From: Erythroxylum novogranatense
Taxonomy: Eukaryota > Streptophyta > Magnoliopsida > Malpighiales > Erythroxylaceae
Assembly (NCBI GenBank): GCA_029891385.1
Contig: CM057231.1
Coordinates: 25,203,724-25,267,723 of the forward strand
DNA length: 64,000 bases
Direction: 5' to 3'
The notes under the pieces are model-generated. The model worked only from the letters and a program-made list of their open reading frames with translations, searched no databases and was not told the DNA's origin. Shown here piece by piece: positions 21,781 through 33,000 of the stretch (within the stretch, counting starts at the first letter, position 1; every line of letters begins with the position of its first letter). The position numbers and the translations under genes were made by a program.

Positions 21781-24700
21781 TGTAATATTCCATCACCGAT
21801 GGGAAGGGTAATTTGGTCATTTGGGACGGGTTAGGCGAGTGTAAATATATCTTGGCATGAACATGCATCATATAGCCTCTATAATTATATGAATGGTAAT
21901 TTTTGCACATGCACATGATTGTACATGCATTCATGACATTTCCTGACATATGGGTCTAAATGTAATTTTGTGTGATTGATGTGATAGTTGTGTTTGAAAA
22001 ATTAAATTGGAGTGAGTTATGTGTGTTTTACATTTTTAGAGAATTTTAGAAATTTTTCTAGAATTTTTCAGAGAAAATTTCTAGACCGGAAAAATTGCTC
22101 AGTGACGGACTAATTGGCTTTCCGGTACTGAAATTGATTGTCCAATGGCACGGGAATATTGGGTACATTAATTTGGGATTGTAATTAGAGCCATTGGAAC
22201 TGGATGGATTAAAGATTTAATTCTAATAGGGTTCTTTTATTACAAATTCATTAAATTGATTATTGTCTTTTTATTATTAAATGCCAAGTGTCATGACATG
22301 TGTCATGACACTCTTTAGCTAATTTAATGCTTGTATTTCACTCATTATTCACGACACTCTTCCTTCAACAAGTCACAAATCACTTTTAAAAGCCAATTTT
22401 TCTCCTCCATCCGTGGGTGCTTCATCCTCCCTTCTTCGTGGGTTTCTTTTCATCCATTATACAAGAAGCTTTTCATTGCTACTTGCTTGCTCCTCTTTTA
22501 TCCAAACACAAATCAAACCTTAGTCTTGGGATGATGATGATTGTTGGGTGTGGGAGTGATGGTCGTAGGTGGTATTGAGAGGTAAAGAGTTGAAGTGAAT
22601 TAGAGATTGAAGAATTGAAGAGCTTGAAGCTTGTTTAGGTGAGAAATTTGTATTGTGTTCTTTCTTTGCTAGGTAGAAGTATTTATTGTGCTTGTTGGTG
22701 CATTAATTTCATAAAGCTTATAGTTTGATTGTATGGGTAGGTTGCTTCTTTGATTGGTTTATGATTGGTAAAAGATGAATTATTAACATGTTTTGGATTG
22801 GTTTTGTGATGCTAGATGAATGGGAATTTAGGGAAGAAAATTGTGTATGTGGTGTGCTGCCAAATTGTGATTAATTACTCAAGTAATTATCTTGATGAAT
22901 TTGTGGCTGAATTCTTGGCTAAATGGGATGTTTATTGATGTGGTATTGATGTTTGCATGAAAGGAGTAGAGTTTGGTATGAAATCTGGTAAATGGAACTT
23001 GTGCATGTTTAAGGTATTTGTTTATAACTTTTGATGTGGTTATGCTATTGAGTTGAGGTTTGGTTTAAATTAAACTTGAGAATTATGGCTAGAATTCATA
23101 TGAAGGAAGTTCTATCCAATTGTGGCTTGAAGAGCTTTGAATTTTGCTTGGAAGTTGAGATATGTGTGCTGGATGAATAGTATCCAGATTTTGGTTCCAT
23201 TATTGAAGACCTGAAACTTTGAGAATTTTTCTAGGATAAAGGAGACAGATTTTGTGAAATTGGTCTTCATGAAAGTTGAAGATTTATTTGTTATATTTCT
23301 AACGCCACTGAGTATGATATTTTTTTATGTGTAGATTACAAGTTATGGTCTGATAATGTTTAGGTAGTAATTCAGCCCAAATTGTGTTTTGGTGTGCAAA
23401 TGCTCTAAGGGCATAGGTTTTGTGCTTTTTGTGTCCTGATATTTATTTGGGACTGTTAAGGGTGAAATTGGCTCAAGTGACCTTCTGGAAAGTTGTAGAG
23501 GATTATTGTAGCTTTCTAATAAGGTATTTTATGAAAATTTTTTATGTAAGGATTGTTAGATATAAATTTGTAAAGTTTTGTTAGGGTTTAGGTTAAATAC
23601 TGATTTCATAAACCCTAACAAGACAACCACATTCATGAGAGGATTTGACCTAGTTTGAATTGGAATTTGCTATGAGGTCCTTCTTGAGAATTGTAGTATA
23701 TTGTCTAAGCTTTTTATTGATATATGGTATGGAATTTTTCGCCAAGGGTACATGGAGTTATGAATGTTGGAAGATTCTGTTATTGTTGAGAATAATTTGG
23801 ATGGGCAGAAACTTTGCTTGAGAATTTGATGTGTTTCTAGGTTGAATTGGCTTCCAAGTTGCTCATAAAAGTTGTATAAAATGTTTTGATCTTTCTTTTG
23901 ACATAAAATTTGGAATTTTTGGCAAAAGGAATGGAAAGTTATGATTTTTGCAAAATGGTATACTGTTTTGGGAAACATTGTGTAGGTAGTAACTTTGGTT
24001 GCATTTTTGACACCCTTAGAGATAAAATTGATTTTTGTGTACTTCATGAAACCTGTAGAGCTCTCTTTTATCTTGAAATTGATACTAAGTTTGTCCAATT
24101 TGGAGTTCGGAGTAAGGAGTTATTACCTGGTCGGCAGAAGAATTCAGTGGGTCACTGTAGTCGACCTAGTCGACTACAACCTCTGACTAGTTGACTAGAA
24201 CATGTATTTTTCCTGAATTGAACTCTCTCCACTCTTTTGTTTATAACTTTTCCGTTCGACATCCGATTGACCTGATTCTTAAGGCATCGGAGTCTTGAAA
24301 TCTTTAATTTCATTTATTTTTGAAATTGGGAAATTTTTAGAGCTGAAATTGTCAGGGATTGGTTAGGTCGAAGTGAGAGGATCGGGTAATGATTTTTTTG
24401 CTCCGTGTTTTATCAATAATTAGACCTATAGAGGTCCAAATTGAGTGATTTTGGTGTCTATGAGTTTCTAATGTTTAGAGGAAATTTTTGTTACGAAAAT
24501 TTGTGCAATAGTGCCGGGAATGTCACGAACATGCATTGTACACATCTAAATTGCTACATGTGCATTATTTAATATTTTTGATTGTGCATTTGGTAATGTG
24601 TGATTATTGTGATTGTTTAGAGGCACGATTGGAATGTCATCCCACGGACGTTGCCAAGACTTCCCGGCATTAGCTCGGAAGCTATTTGGTGAGTAACCTA

Positions 24701-25717
24701 GATGGTTTCTCAATTATTATTTGTTTATATTTTGCACTTATAACACTGTGGAGAATAATGGTGGGTTTTGCATTTGTTTATGCCTGGTTCCGGACCGAAG
24801 GTGTCCGATGTATTGGGAGATTATGACATAGAAGTGCTATATGTGATTTGGAATGTGATTAATTGTGAACTACTTGTGTGAATGTGGTAATTTGAGACCG
24901 AATATGATGTGGGCTTTGCTTTATATTGTCATGTGTATTTCATGCATAATGCATAATCAGTAATTGGTAGTTGTGATCGGAGTAGCCACCGAGAGCTTAA
25001 AGCTCAACGTAATTGAGCCTCGAGCCCACAGTGATTCAGAGCCTCAGGCTCACCGATTAATGCGCCCCTATTGAGACAGATTAGGCGCTTGGTCACAACA
25101 ACGTAATAAATTAGAAAAAATGGTCACATACGCATTACATATGCATTTGATTAAATATTTTTGATTGAGTGAAAGACAAATTGCCTTGTGTTCATGTGAA
25201 TGACCATGTGATACTTCTGAATGAGCTATTATGCTATAATTTTGTTATATTTGACAATGCATGAATTGGGTGAACCATCGATGATGGTTCCTCACTGAGT
25301 TCGCAAACTCACCCAAAATTGCAAATTATTTTTCAGGATCGAGAGAGTAGACTCCTAGCTCCAGAGAGACTTTTCCTGCCGTGTAGATCGTGTTGGCAAG
25401 AGAAGTCATGGCTCATAGGTCGATCAGCTGGGATCTTTTGGGGATGACCTGGTTAGGCATTTTGTATTAGATTTCTTTTGGGGTATTGTACAGATAGCAA
25501 AAAATAGACTGATGTGTAAATTACTGTTCTTAATGATATGAAATGAGAAAAAAATTTATGGTTTCAAAAAAAATTAGTGATTTTCAGTATTGATGCTTTA
25601 TATTGATGCCATGAGAGGTATAGTAGTGATTGTTCGTAGTTCACCCTTATCGTAGGATATGTATCGGAATGACCTACGAGCGTCCCTGTGTATACCCTAT
25701 GGTAAGGGGGTGCTACA
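21781..25717 (+). mobile_element. Solo LTR of a gypsy element (TGTAATATTCC start), inside the LINE
   Basis: It starts TGTAATATTCCATCACC and ends GTAAGGGGGTGCTACA. The 5-bp duplication TACAA occurs at 21776-21780 and 25718-25722. The length is 3,937 bp, with no pol, PBS or PPT. It shares many blocks with the minus-strand LTR at 9279-13111 and with the LTR at 46004. These include GGTGAGTAACCTAG (donor-like), GAACCATCGATGATGGTT, AACTCACCCAAAATTGCA and TTATTTTTCAGG (acceptor-like). A TTTTAAAAG stretch near 22385 may be the TATA region. The start fits Tekay/Del-like chromovirus LTRs; the clade is inference. Confidence 0.9.
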
Positions 25718-26319
25718 TACAAACTGTATGTTTTGAGGAACCAAGAAATATATTTGTGTCTAAACATCCATTAAACATGAACTTAAAGTTCTCCTATCTT
25801 CAAAGAGACCCACAGATGAAGCAGTAGTGTAGGCTAAGGTAGAGCTCGCTACTGTCCAGAATAGCCTTGCAAACTCCCTAGATGATGTTGCATTGGTTGC
25901 TCAGGAGAAACAAGTGCTCTCGAAATATTTAATCACTATTAAGCACCATGAGTCTTTGCTTCAGCAACAAGCGAAGGTAAATTGGTTGAAAGATGGAGAT
26001 AAAAACTCAAAATTTTTCTTCAACTCCATTCTTGCTAGGAGAAACAGAAACGGAATTACCTCCATTAAAAGTCATGAGGGCCTGCTCCTTCAGACACAAA
26101 CTAATATACAAAAAGAGGCCATTACCTGCTAGGTTCCTCGAGTATAAATTTCGTTTCTGTTATGACTTTCTCACCATTCAAGCTGAAACAACTTAATTGG
26201 AGGATAGTGACATGTTAGCCAAGGCAGTAGAGGATAAGGAGATTGAGGAGGCAGTGTTCAACACAGGTAGAAAGAAAGCACCTGGTCCGGATGGAATGAA
26301 TGGATTTTTTTCCAACAAT
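25718..26319 (+). pseudogene. LINE segment 2: endonuclease-RT linker
   Basis: This continues the same LINE after the solo LTR. It reads VALVAQEKQVLSKYLITIKH, then QQQAKVNWLKDGDKNSKFFF and NSILARRNRNGITSIKSHEG. These are the characteristic sequences between the endonuclease and reverse transcriptase of plant LINEs, followed by RKKAPGPDGMNG, the start of the RT domain. It is broken at AAT (26317-26319) by CACTA 2 and continues at 36220. Confidence 0.88.
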
Positions 26320-26493
26320 CACTACAAAAATTTGTATTTTTAGTGAAAGTAAAAGTTGTTACTAAAAGCAGTAGTATTTGTCACTATTATTAATAGTGTC
26401 CAATCTCTATTGTCGTCACCTCCGTCACTAATGAAATAGTGAGTAATTTAAAAAATGGTCACAATTATGCAACATTTTTGTGATACAAATACT

Positions 26494-26930
26494 GACACTA
26501 AAACTTGTGAAATATGTGACAAAACTATATGGTTATAATAACTATACATATTTATGACAAGTTTATCGTCACAAATAATATAAAGTACTGACAAATTAAG
26601 TCATAAAAGTACTTCATTTTATTGTAACAAAATTGTCGACACTAAAACCTATCAAATATGTGAGAACACTTTATGATCACAACAACTGTATTTATTTATG
26701 ACAAGTTGTTGACACAAATAATATAAAATAGTGATGAATAAAGTTGTAACAATACTTCATTATATTGTGACAAAAATGCCAACACTAAAACCTATAAAAT
26801 GTGTGACAACACTATATGGTCACAGCAACTTTACATATATATGATAAGTTTTTTGACACAAATAATATAAGGTAGCGACGAATGAAGTAGTAACAATACT
26901 TCATTTTATTGTTACAACATTATCGCCACT
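26494..26930. repeat. 144-bp tandem repeats in the left subterminal region of CACTA 2
   Basis: Three consecutive units start at about 26494, 26638 and 26781, with a fourth start at 26925. Each begins ACACTAAAAC and contains TATGTGACAACACTATATGG, CACAAATAATATAA and TAACAATACTTCATTTTATT variants. They surround GTGACAA motifs, the probable transposase-binding units. Confidence 0.75.
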
Positions 26931-27611
26931 AAAATAATTATAAATAGTGACAAAATGTCACTAATAATTTTTTTTATTATTGTCCATCACTTCTTGGTCA
27001 CTAATATGTTAATAAAAAGTGTTAACATCATTTCGTCACAAAATGAAAATTGTTTCTTACAAAAGTATTATCACTAATGTGTTTATTATTATCATAAATA
27101 AAACTATCAATTCATTAACGGAATTACACTAGCTATAAAAGAAATTTGCATCAGTGGCTATATTGTCTAACAGATTTCGTCACAAGTATGAAAGTTATAT
27201 GTTACAATAATGTTGTCACTAAATAAAGAATATATGTTACAATAAATTTATCATTAATGCCTTATCATATACATCTGATATGTGTAACAAATCTTCACTA
27301 GAAAACCTAATGACTGAAGAGGCTGAGTAGGCATCAATGTATTTTTTCACCTACAACAAAAAATTGTGAAACGACAGAAGGTAATGAAAAGAAGTATGTT
27401 TTGAAATTAACGACGAATGTAGAATTATTTAAAGAGCAGGTAATACCAAATCGAGAGCACAAGAAGAGGTATCAAAGTCAGATGGAAGCGGATAGGAAGA
27501 TTTCTTAAAACTTATGTCGAACATTAATGTTTCAAACTGCAACATGTAATTTTGTTACAAAGGAAACAGAGAATGAAACCAAATTGAACTTTAGAAAGTT
27601 AAATCATATAC

Positions 27612-27700
27612 CTCTTCAGCGCTTCCTCCATTGCGATCACCATTCAGGGTTTGTCCATGGTCGCCCATAAAAAAAAGGAAAGTGTTTTCATGCAAGCCAT
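27612..27700 (-). pseudogene. PIG-O fragment, exon with MGDHGQTLNGD motif
   Basis: It encodes LHENTFLFFMGDHGQTLNGD then RNGGSAEE, up to the donor GAG/GTATAT. GDHG is the metal-binding signature of this alkaline-phosphatase-like family. The intact family form has GDHGGGSAEEVE, so the RNGG here is altered. Confidence 0.8.
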
Positions 27701-28902
27701 CTGAACTACACTCACCATCTAGAATTTTGATAAGCTTCTACAGTAGATTTTGTGATAAAGCATTATCAAATAAGAATTAAGCATGCAGGAAAGATTAAAA
27801 CCAACAGAAAAAGGCAGCTTGATAATGGAAACAAGATGAGCATATTCCACTATAAGCAACAAATGTGCATTAAGAAAGTTCACATGTATAGTAGAGTCAA
27901 TGAATAAGCAACCAATTGTATTGAGAAATTTCACATGTATGGTAGAGTCAATGAAGGTAGGACATTTGGAACAACAGAATACCCAAAATTTGGTAAACTT
28001 CACCTTTCAGTCACTAAAGACCAACAAAAGCTTAATTTCTAGTTCACTTCTTATTTCCTTTTCAAAAACATTCTAGGCATCAATCTAACATTAATAGCTG
28101 AAAGTTTGTGCTTTCCCATGATTTCAACAGGGACATTTATAACACCAATAAGTATTAAATTTAAATGAGAGGAAAATGAGGAAGTAGTTTAGTTCATTTT
28201 TTGATGAGAAAATTTCAAAATTAGAAAGCAAGATGTGAATTAAAAGGCCTGAAGGAGAGAATTCTAACTGTTTCTTCAGTTTCTCCATAAAGCATGTACA
28301 TCTGAACACAAGTCTTTTAAAAAGGTAAAACTTAGATGAAAGGAAACACAGAAAGAAAAACTTCCTAAATGGCTAAACTTTAACCAAAAAACAGCGTGGT
28401 AGATTTATGACTTCAACCAACTTGAATATTTTTGACATTATCAGAAGTATATGGACACTATTAGCAAGCTCATGGAATATTTTGGCATAACTTGCGTGCA
28501 TAATTAAGAAACCTACCTCTAAAATGAGATTGTACTGCTCCAACTTTTCTACCATTGGCAGAGAGTCAACTCCATATATATTTCCAGCATGATCTTGTAA
28601 AGAAATTACCCAAATCCACCCTCATGTCTTCAAATTGATAGATAAATCATAACAACTTACACATGTACACACAAATTTGCAAAACTAATTAATCAAACAA
28701 GAGATAGAAATATTTTGTTATTTGCAACTGATAAAATATGTCAATCATACCACACCAAGAAAATGAGCAATAAGAACATCCTAATCTTCTTGAAAAAGGG
28801 AAGGAAAAAGGTGTTCGATGCACTCATCATCAACTTGAAACAATAAGTTTTTGGTATATTCTAAAATGTGAGGAATTGACTACAGAAGCCATAATACAAT
28901 AC

Positions 28903-29022
28903 CATAAGAAGATCTTTAACATTAAAAGAAGGATAGGGACAAGATTTGTTAAAATGTTGAGGAAACAGCTGAACCCATGTATCATCACCCATCATCACTA
29001 CACGTTTCCCATTGAGATCCAT
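28903..29022 (-). pseudogene. PIG-O fragment, exon with MGDDTW motif
   Basis: The exon begins after TGTTGCAG and encodes NGKRVVMMGDDTWVQLFPQ then HFNKSCPYPSFNVKDL. The GDDTW motif is diagnostic of the PIG-N/PIG-O/PIG-G family, and the PSFNVKDLD context is PIG-O-like. The open frame carries on past the likely donor into intron sequence, so its longer ORF is not all coding. Confidence 0.8.
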
Positions 29023-29315
29023 CTGCAACAGGCAAAATCTTGTGAAAGTGGTACCAAAAAACATGAAAAGTTTTTGTCAGGAGTTACTGAATAATTAAAG
29101 AATAAAAATTGGAAAAGTTAAAACACCAGTGAAGACCAATTTGTAGATGCCAGGTTTTGTAGCACAGTTAGTCTATCCATCCAAGGTTTCTTTTTTATGA
29201 GCCAAAACAATCAGTAACCTGTAGGTGTTAATTCATGTCAAAAATCAATTCTTTATGTCATAAATCAAAACCTTCATAATCAATGAGAGAAAATGGGATA
29301 GCTAAGGATATGTAC

Positions 29316-29350
29316 CTTGAAAAAATATGCTAGGAGCAACAAAATCAAAC
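29316..29350 (-). pseudogene. PIG-O fragment, exon encoding FDFVAPS
   Basis: A 35-base exon follows TTTTCAG and precedes GTACATATCC. It encodes FDFVAPSIFFQ, matching the PIG-O family text (L-R-F-D-F-V-A-P-S). Its last base plus the next exon gives Glu before KKPW. Confidence 0.7.
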
Positions 29351-29663
29351 CTGAAAACAACCCAAAATCTCAACTTTAATCCACTTCAGTCCCTATGACT
29401 ATACAACCAGACTACTCTTTGCAATCTCAAAGGAAATAGAGAAGATGCTCAGTACAAACCTATTTACACAATACTGCAGAACCAGAGTTCATTATACCTA
29501 CGATTCTAACAGACCAGATTCTCAATCCATTCATGAAAACAAATTACAAAACATGCTTCTACTAACATGAAAAAAGAAGAAAGGTTTAGGACTAACCTGT
29601 TGAAAGCATAATAGCTCTTTCTTTTCAGATCCCTTTTCATTTAGGCATGGAGTTACAGGGAGA

Positions 29664-29991
29664 TGTTGCAGAGTAAAGGAAGAAGACGGAATAAAAAGAC
29701 AAATGAAGATGTTCGTTAGATTACGAAGACGGAGGCTGAAGTGCAGCGTTTCAATTAGTAAAGTAGGACCACTGTAATAGAGTAGGAAGCTTTGTAGGAA
29801 AACACAATAGCCGAATATAAGCCGGATTCATGTGGCTTCATGGGCATGTGATGTGTGGAATGTATTGTGTATTTCTCTCTCTACTCTCTATCAATTGATT
29901 TGGTCCTCGTTTCCTTTCGAATAACCGTTTCCCTTCTGACACTTCCTTCTTTGTATTTGATTTTTCCGTTAGAATCATTATATTCCTAACA
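29664..29991 (+). repeat. 5' LTR of the Reina-like gypsy element
   Basis: 328 bp, TG...CA ends. It drives transcription of the element; no unambiguous TATA box was chosen. It is a near-perfect copy of 34451-34778. Confidence 0.93.
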
Positions 29992-29994
29992 AAT

Positions 29995-30007
29995 TGGTAT
30001 CAGAGAC
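29995..30007 (+). other. Primer-binding site (initiator tRNA-Met)
   Basis: TGGTATCAGAGAC begins three bases after the 5' LTR. Its first eleven bases match the complement of the 3' end of plant initiator tRNA-Met, the usual primer of chromoviruses. Confidence 0.85.
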
Positions 30008-30029
30008 TACGACTCTGTGCACAATAATC

Positions 30030-33000
30030 ATGGCGGATAATACCAGGAGCACAGACCTTAGGAGAATGGAAGAGAGCTTGAGAAGTTCTATGGAACGGAT
30101 GTTTATGGAGGTTCAAAACAGAACAGAGAAGGTTGAAAAGGAGATGTCGGAACTACGTAATCTTCTTTTGCAAAATCTCCAGAAGTCAAATGAGGCGGGT
30201 ACAGAGGATACTGTTCCGCAGGGAAGTTCTGTGGCACAAGAACGTGAGGGTAACACCTTCACCAGAATGAGTAGAATTGAGTTTCCACCATTTGATGGTG
30301 GAAACGTAAAAATGTGGCTGTATAGGTGTGAGCAGTTTTTTACATTGGATCAAACACCAGAAAATACGAAGGTGAGTGTTGCTGTTCTCCACATGGATGA
30401 AAGGGCTCAGGAATGGTATCGATTATATGTGAGAAATCGTCACATCGCGGAAGAGGTATTGTGGGGAGAATTTACAAAGGCGTTGAAGCAACGGTTTGAT
30501 TCAGAAATATTCGATGACCTGGTAGGAGACTTTAAGGAGCTTAAGCAGCAAGGATCGGTATTGGATTACTGTGCGCAGTTTGATCACCATTCCAACCGAT
30601 TGATGCTTTCTGAAGAGTATTTGGTGGGATTTTTTATAAGGGGACTGAAACCGGAGATAGGAGTGACAGTTAAGTTACATGAACCTCAATCTCTACACCA
30701 GGCGTATACGTTGGCTCGGAAGCAGGAAGCCATCTTAAATTCAACAGGAGGGGTAACAGTGAGACAAGGCTCGTTACCAAGAGGAACGAGTGACTATAAT
30801 AGATTCTCACATGGCTCACGCACATCACAACCCACTAATAGCATACGACGGTCATTGTCGGAAGGAATACTGCCCACTCCAACATCATCAGTGCGTTCTC
30901 CTCCTTCTTCGGTGAACACACAAAAAATTCAAAGACGTTATAGTAGCAAAGATTCTGACGAAAAAAGAGCAAGGGGACTCTGTTTCTGGTGTGATGAGAA
31001 ATACCAGGTGGGACATCAATGTAAGAAGCGACAACTGCAGTTCTACATTGTAACAGGGGAAGATGACAGCGGTGGTACATCGCCTGAGACCGAAGAAGAA
31101 TTAGAATTAAGTCCCATTGACGGTAATCACCCGATAGTATCAATGCAGGCGATGCTGGGATTATCGGAGGATATGAATTTCAAACAGATGCGGGTGATTG
31201 GAGACTATCAACGAAGGAAGATTCATATATTAATCGATAATGGGAGTACGCACAACTTTATCGATCCATCGGTTTTCCGTAAAGGTGATTGTCATCTACG
31301 GGAAATGGAACCTATTTACATTACGGTGGGAGGAGGATTACAACTTAAATGCCATCAATATTGTGAAGGATTCCGCTGGACAATGCAAGGAGTCCAATTC
31401 TCCATGGATGCACTGGTACTGACCTTGGGGGGATGTGACGTAGTTTTGGGGGTGCAATGGTTAAGAAATCTTGATGAGGTCCTCTGCAATTTCAAACTCC
31501 GTACGATGATGTTTAAATGGGAGGGTAAGACGGTTAAGCTATGTGGCAATCCCGAAGGCCGATCAAAAATCATTTCGAGTAAGGAATTCCAAAAGCAGTG
31601 GCGGCGAGCACCGGAGAGTCAATTGTGCATGATGCAGTTATCAACACCGGAACCGTCAGAGTTACCTCCAAATCGTCTGTATAATCATCAAATAGTTCTC
31701 AAGGAAGGGGTGGAAACTATCAATGTTCGGCCGTATCGGTATTCTGGAGTTCAAAAAGACATTATTGAGCAAGCAGTGAAGAATCTTTTGCAACAAGGAT
31801 TTATTAGGCAGAGTTACGACCCCTTCGCTTCACCGGTGGTTTTGGTCAAGAAAAAAGACGATTCATGGCGCATGTGCGTCGACTATAGGGAGTTAAATAA
31901 ACAGACGGTGAAGGATAAGTTCCCTATACCGTTGATTGAAGAGCTATTGGATGAATTACATGGGGCGGCTTGGTTCACAAAACTGGATCTCCGATCGGGT
32001 TACCACCAGATCCGAATGCAACCCGAAGATGTGGCGAAGACGGCGTTTAGAACCCACGAAGGACATTACGAATTTCTCGTAATGCCCTTCGGTTTGACGA
32101 ACGCGCCTTCCACCTTCTAGAGACTCATGAATGAACTGTTCAAACCGTTCTTGCGTCGTTTCATTTTGGTGTTCTTCGACGACATTCTAATTTACAATTC
32201 TTCTCTGCAGCTGCATGTTCAGCACATTACCACGGTCATGGAGACCTTGAGAAGTAATCGGTTATTTTTACGAGGGGATAAATGTGTCTTTGGGGCACGT
32301 CAGGTGGAGTACCTGGGATACACCATATCGGAGTCAGGAGTGGCCACCGACTTACGGAAGGTGGAGACGATTATCGGATGGCTGACACCTGTGAATCTGA
32401 AGGAACTTCGGGGATTTCTAGGCATTACGGGCTATTACAGACGCTTCATTAGAGGTTACGGGGCGATAGCCAAACCTCTGACGGAATTGCTCAAGAAGGA
32501 TAGAGTGAATCGGTGGGAATGGGGGCCAGAGGAGCAGGGAGCGTTTGACCAATTGAAAGCGGCGATCACGTCGGCACCGGTGCTGGCGTTGCTGGATTTT
32601 TCGAAGACATTCGTTATTGAGGCGGATGCCAGTGGGCAAGGCATAGGAGCAGTACTGCAACAGGAGGGTCATCCGTTGGCATTTTTAAGTAAAGCCTTGG
32701 CGAGAAGGCATTTGGGACTATCCACATATGAAAAAGAATTTTTGGCTGTTATTAAAGCTATTAAGCATTGGCACCATTACCTGAGTTGTAAGCCGTTTGT
32801 AGTTAAAACTGACCATCGGAGCTTGAAGTATCTGTTGGAGCAGAGACTAACTACGCCGTTTCAACAAACGTGGCTCCCTAAGCTGTTGGGGTACGACTTC
32901 GAAGTCCAGTATCGAAGCGGTAAGGAGAATAACGCAGCAGATGCCTTATCCAGGATTAAAAGCGTGGAATTAATGACGTTATCGGTGTCTCAGTTACATG

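Larger units (their letters stand above)
27612..29350 (-). pseudogene. Captured fragment of GPI ethanolamine phosphate transferase 3 (PIG-O), at least six exons with introns
   Basis: PIG-O is an ER membrane enzyme that adds ethanolamine phosphate to the third mannose of the GPI anchor. Collinear minus-strand exons were recognised by their amino-acid text. 29316-29350 reads FDFVAPSIFFQ, between clean AG and GT sites. About 29126-29197 reads KKPWMDRLTVLQNLAS. About 28903-29022 reads GKRVVMMGDDTW, LFPQHFNKSCPYPSFNVKDL. 28751-28833 reads VDDECIEHLFPSLFQED, stop, DVLIAHFLGV. 28517-28593 reads DHAGNIYGVDS, MVEKLEQYNLILE. 27612-27700 reads GLHENTFLFFMGDHGQTLNG, GGSAEE. Most gaps have splice-like edges, so capture was at the DNA level. 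Damage includes a TAG (28781-28783, Trp in the family), Asn for the metal-binding His after DHAG, and two altered acceptors. Only the luminal catalytic domain is represented; the N-terminus and the transmembrane C-terminus are absent. Confidence 0.85.

Noticed and set aside
27612..29350. A functional host PIG-O gene interrupted by transposons
   Set aside because: It lies between CACTA ends with a matching AAT duplication and has LINE sequence on both outer sides. Only the middle of the protein is present, with a stop and a lost metal ligand.
32118..32120. Programmed stop-codon readthrough in gag-pol
   Set aside because: The TAG is in the middle of the RT domain, not at a gag-pol border, and occupies a normally Gln position. 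A point mutation is simpler.
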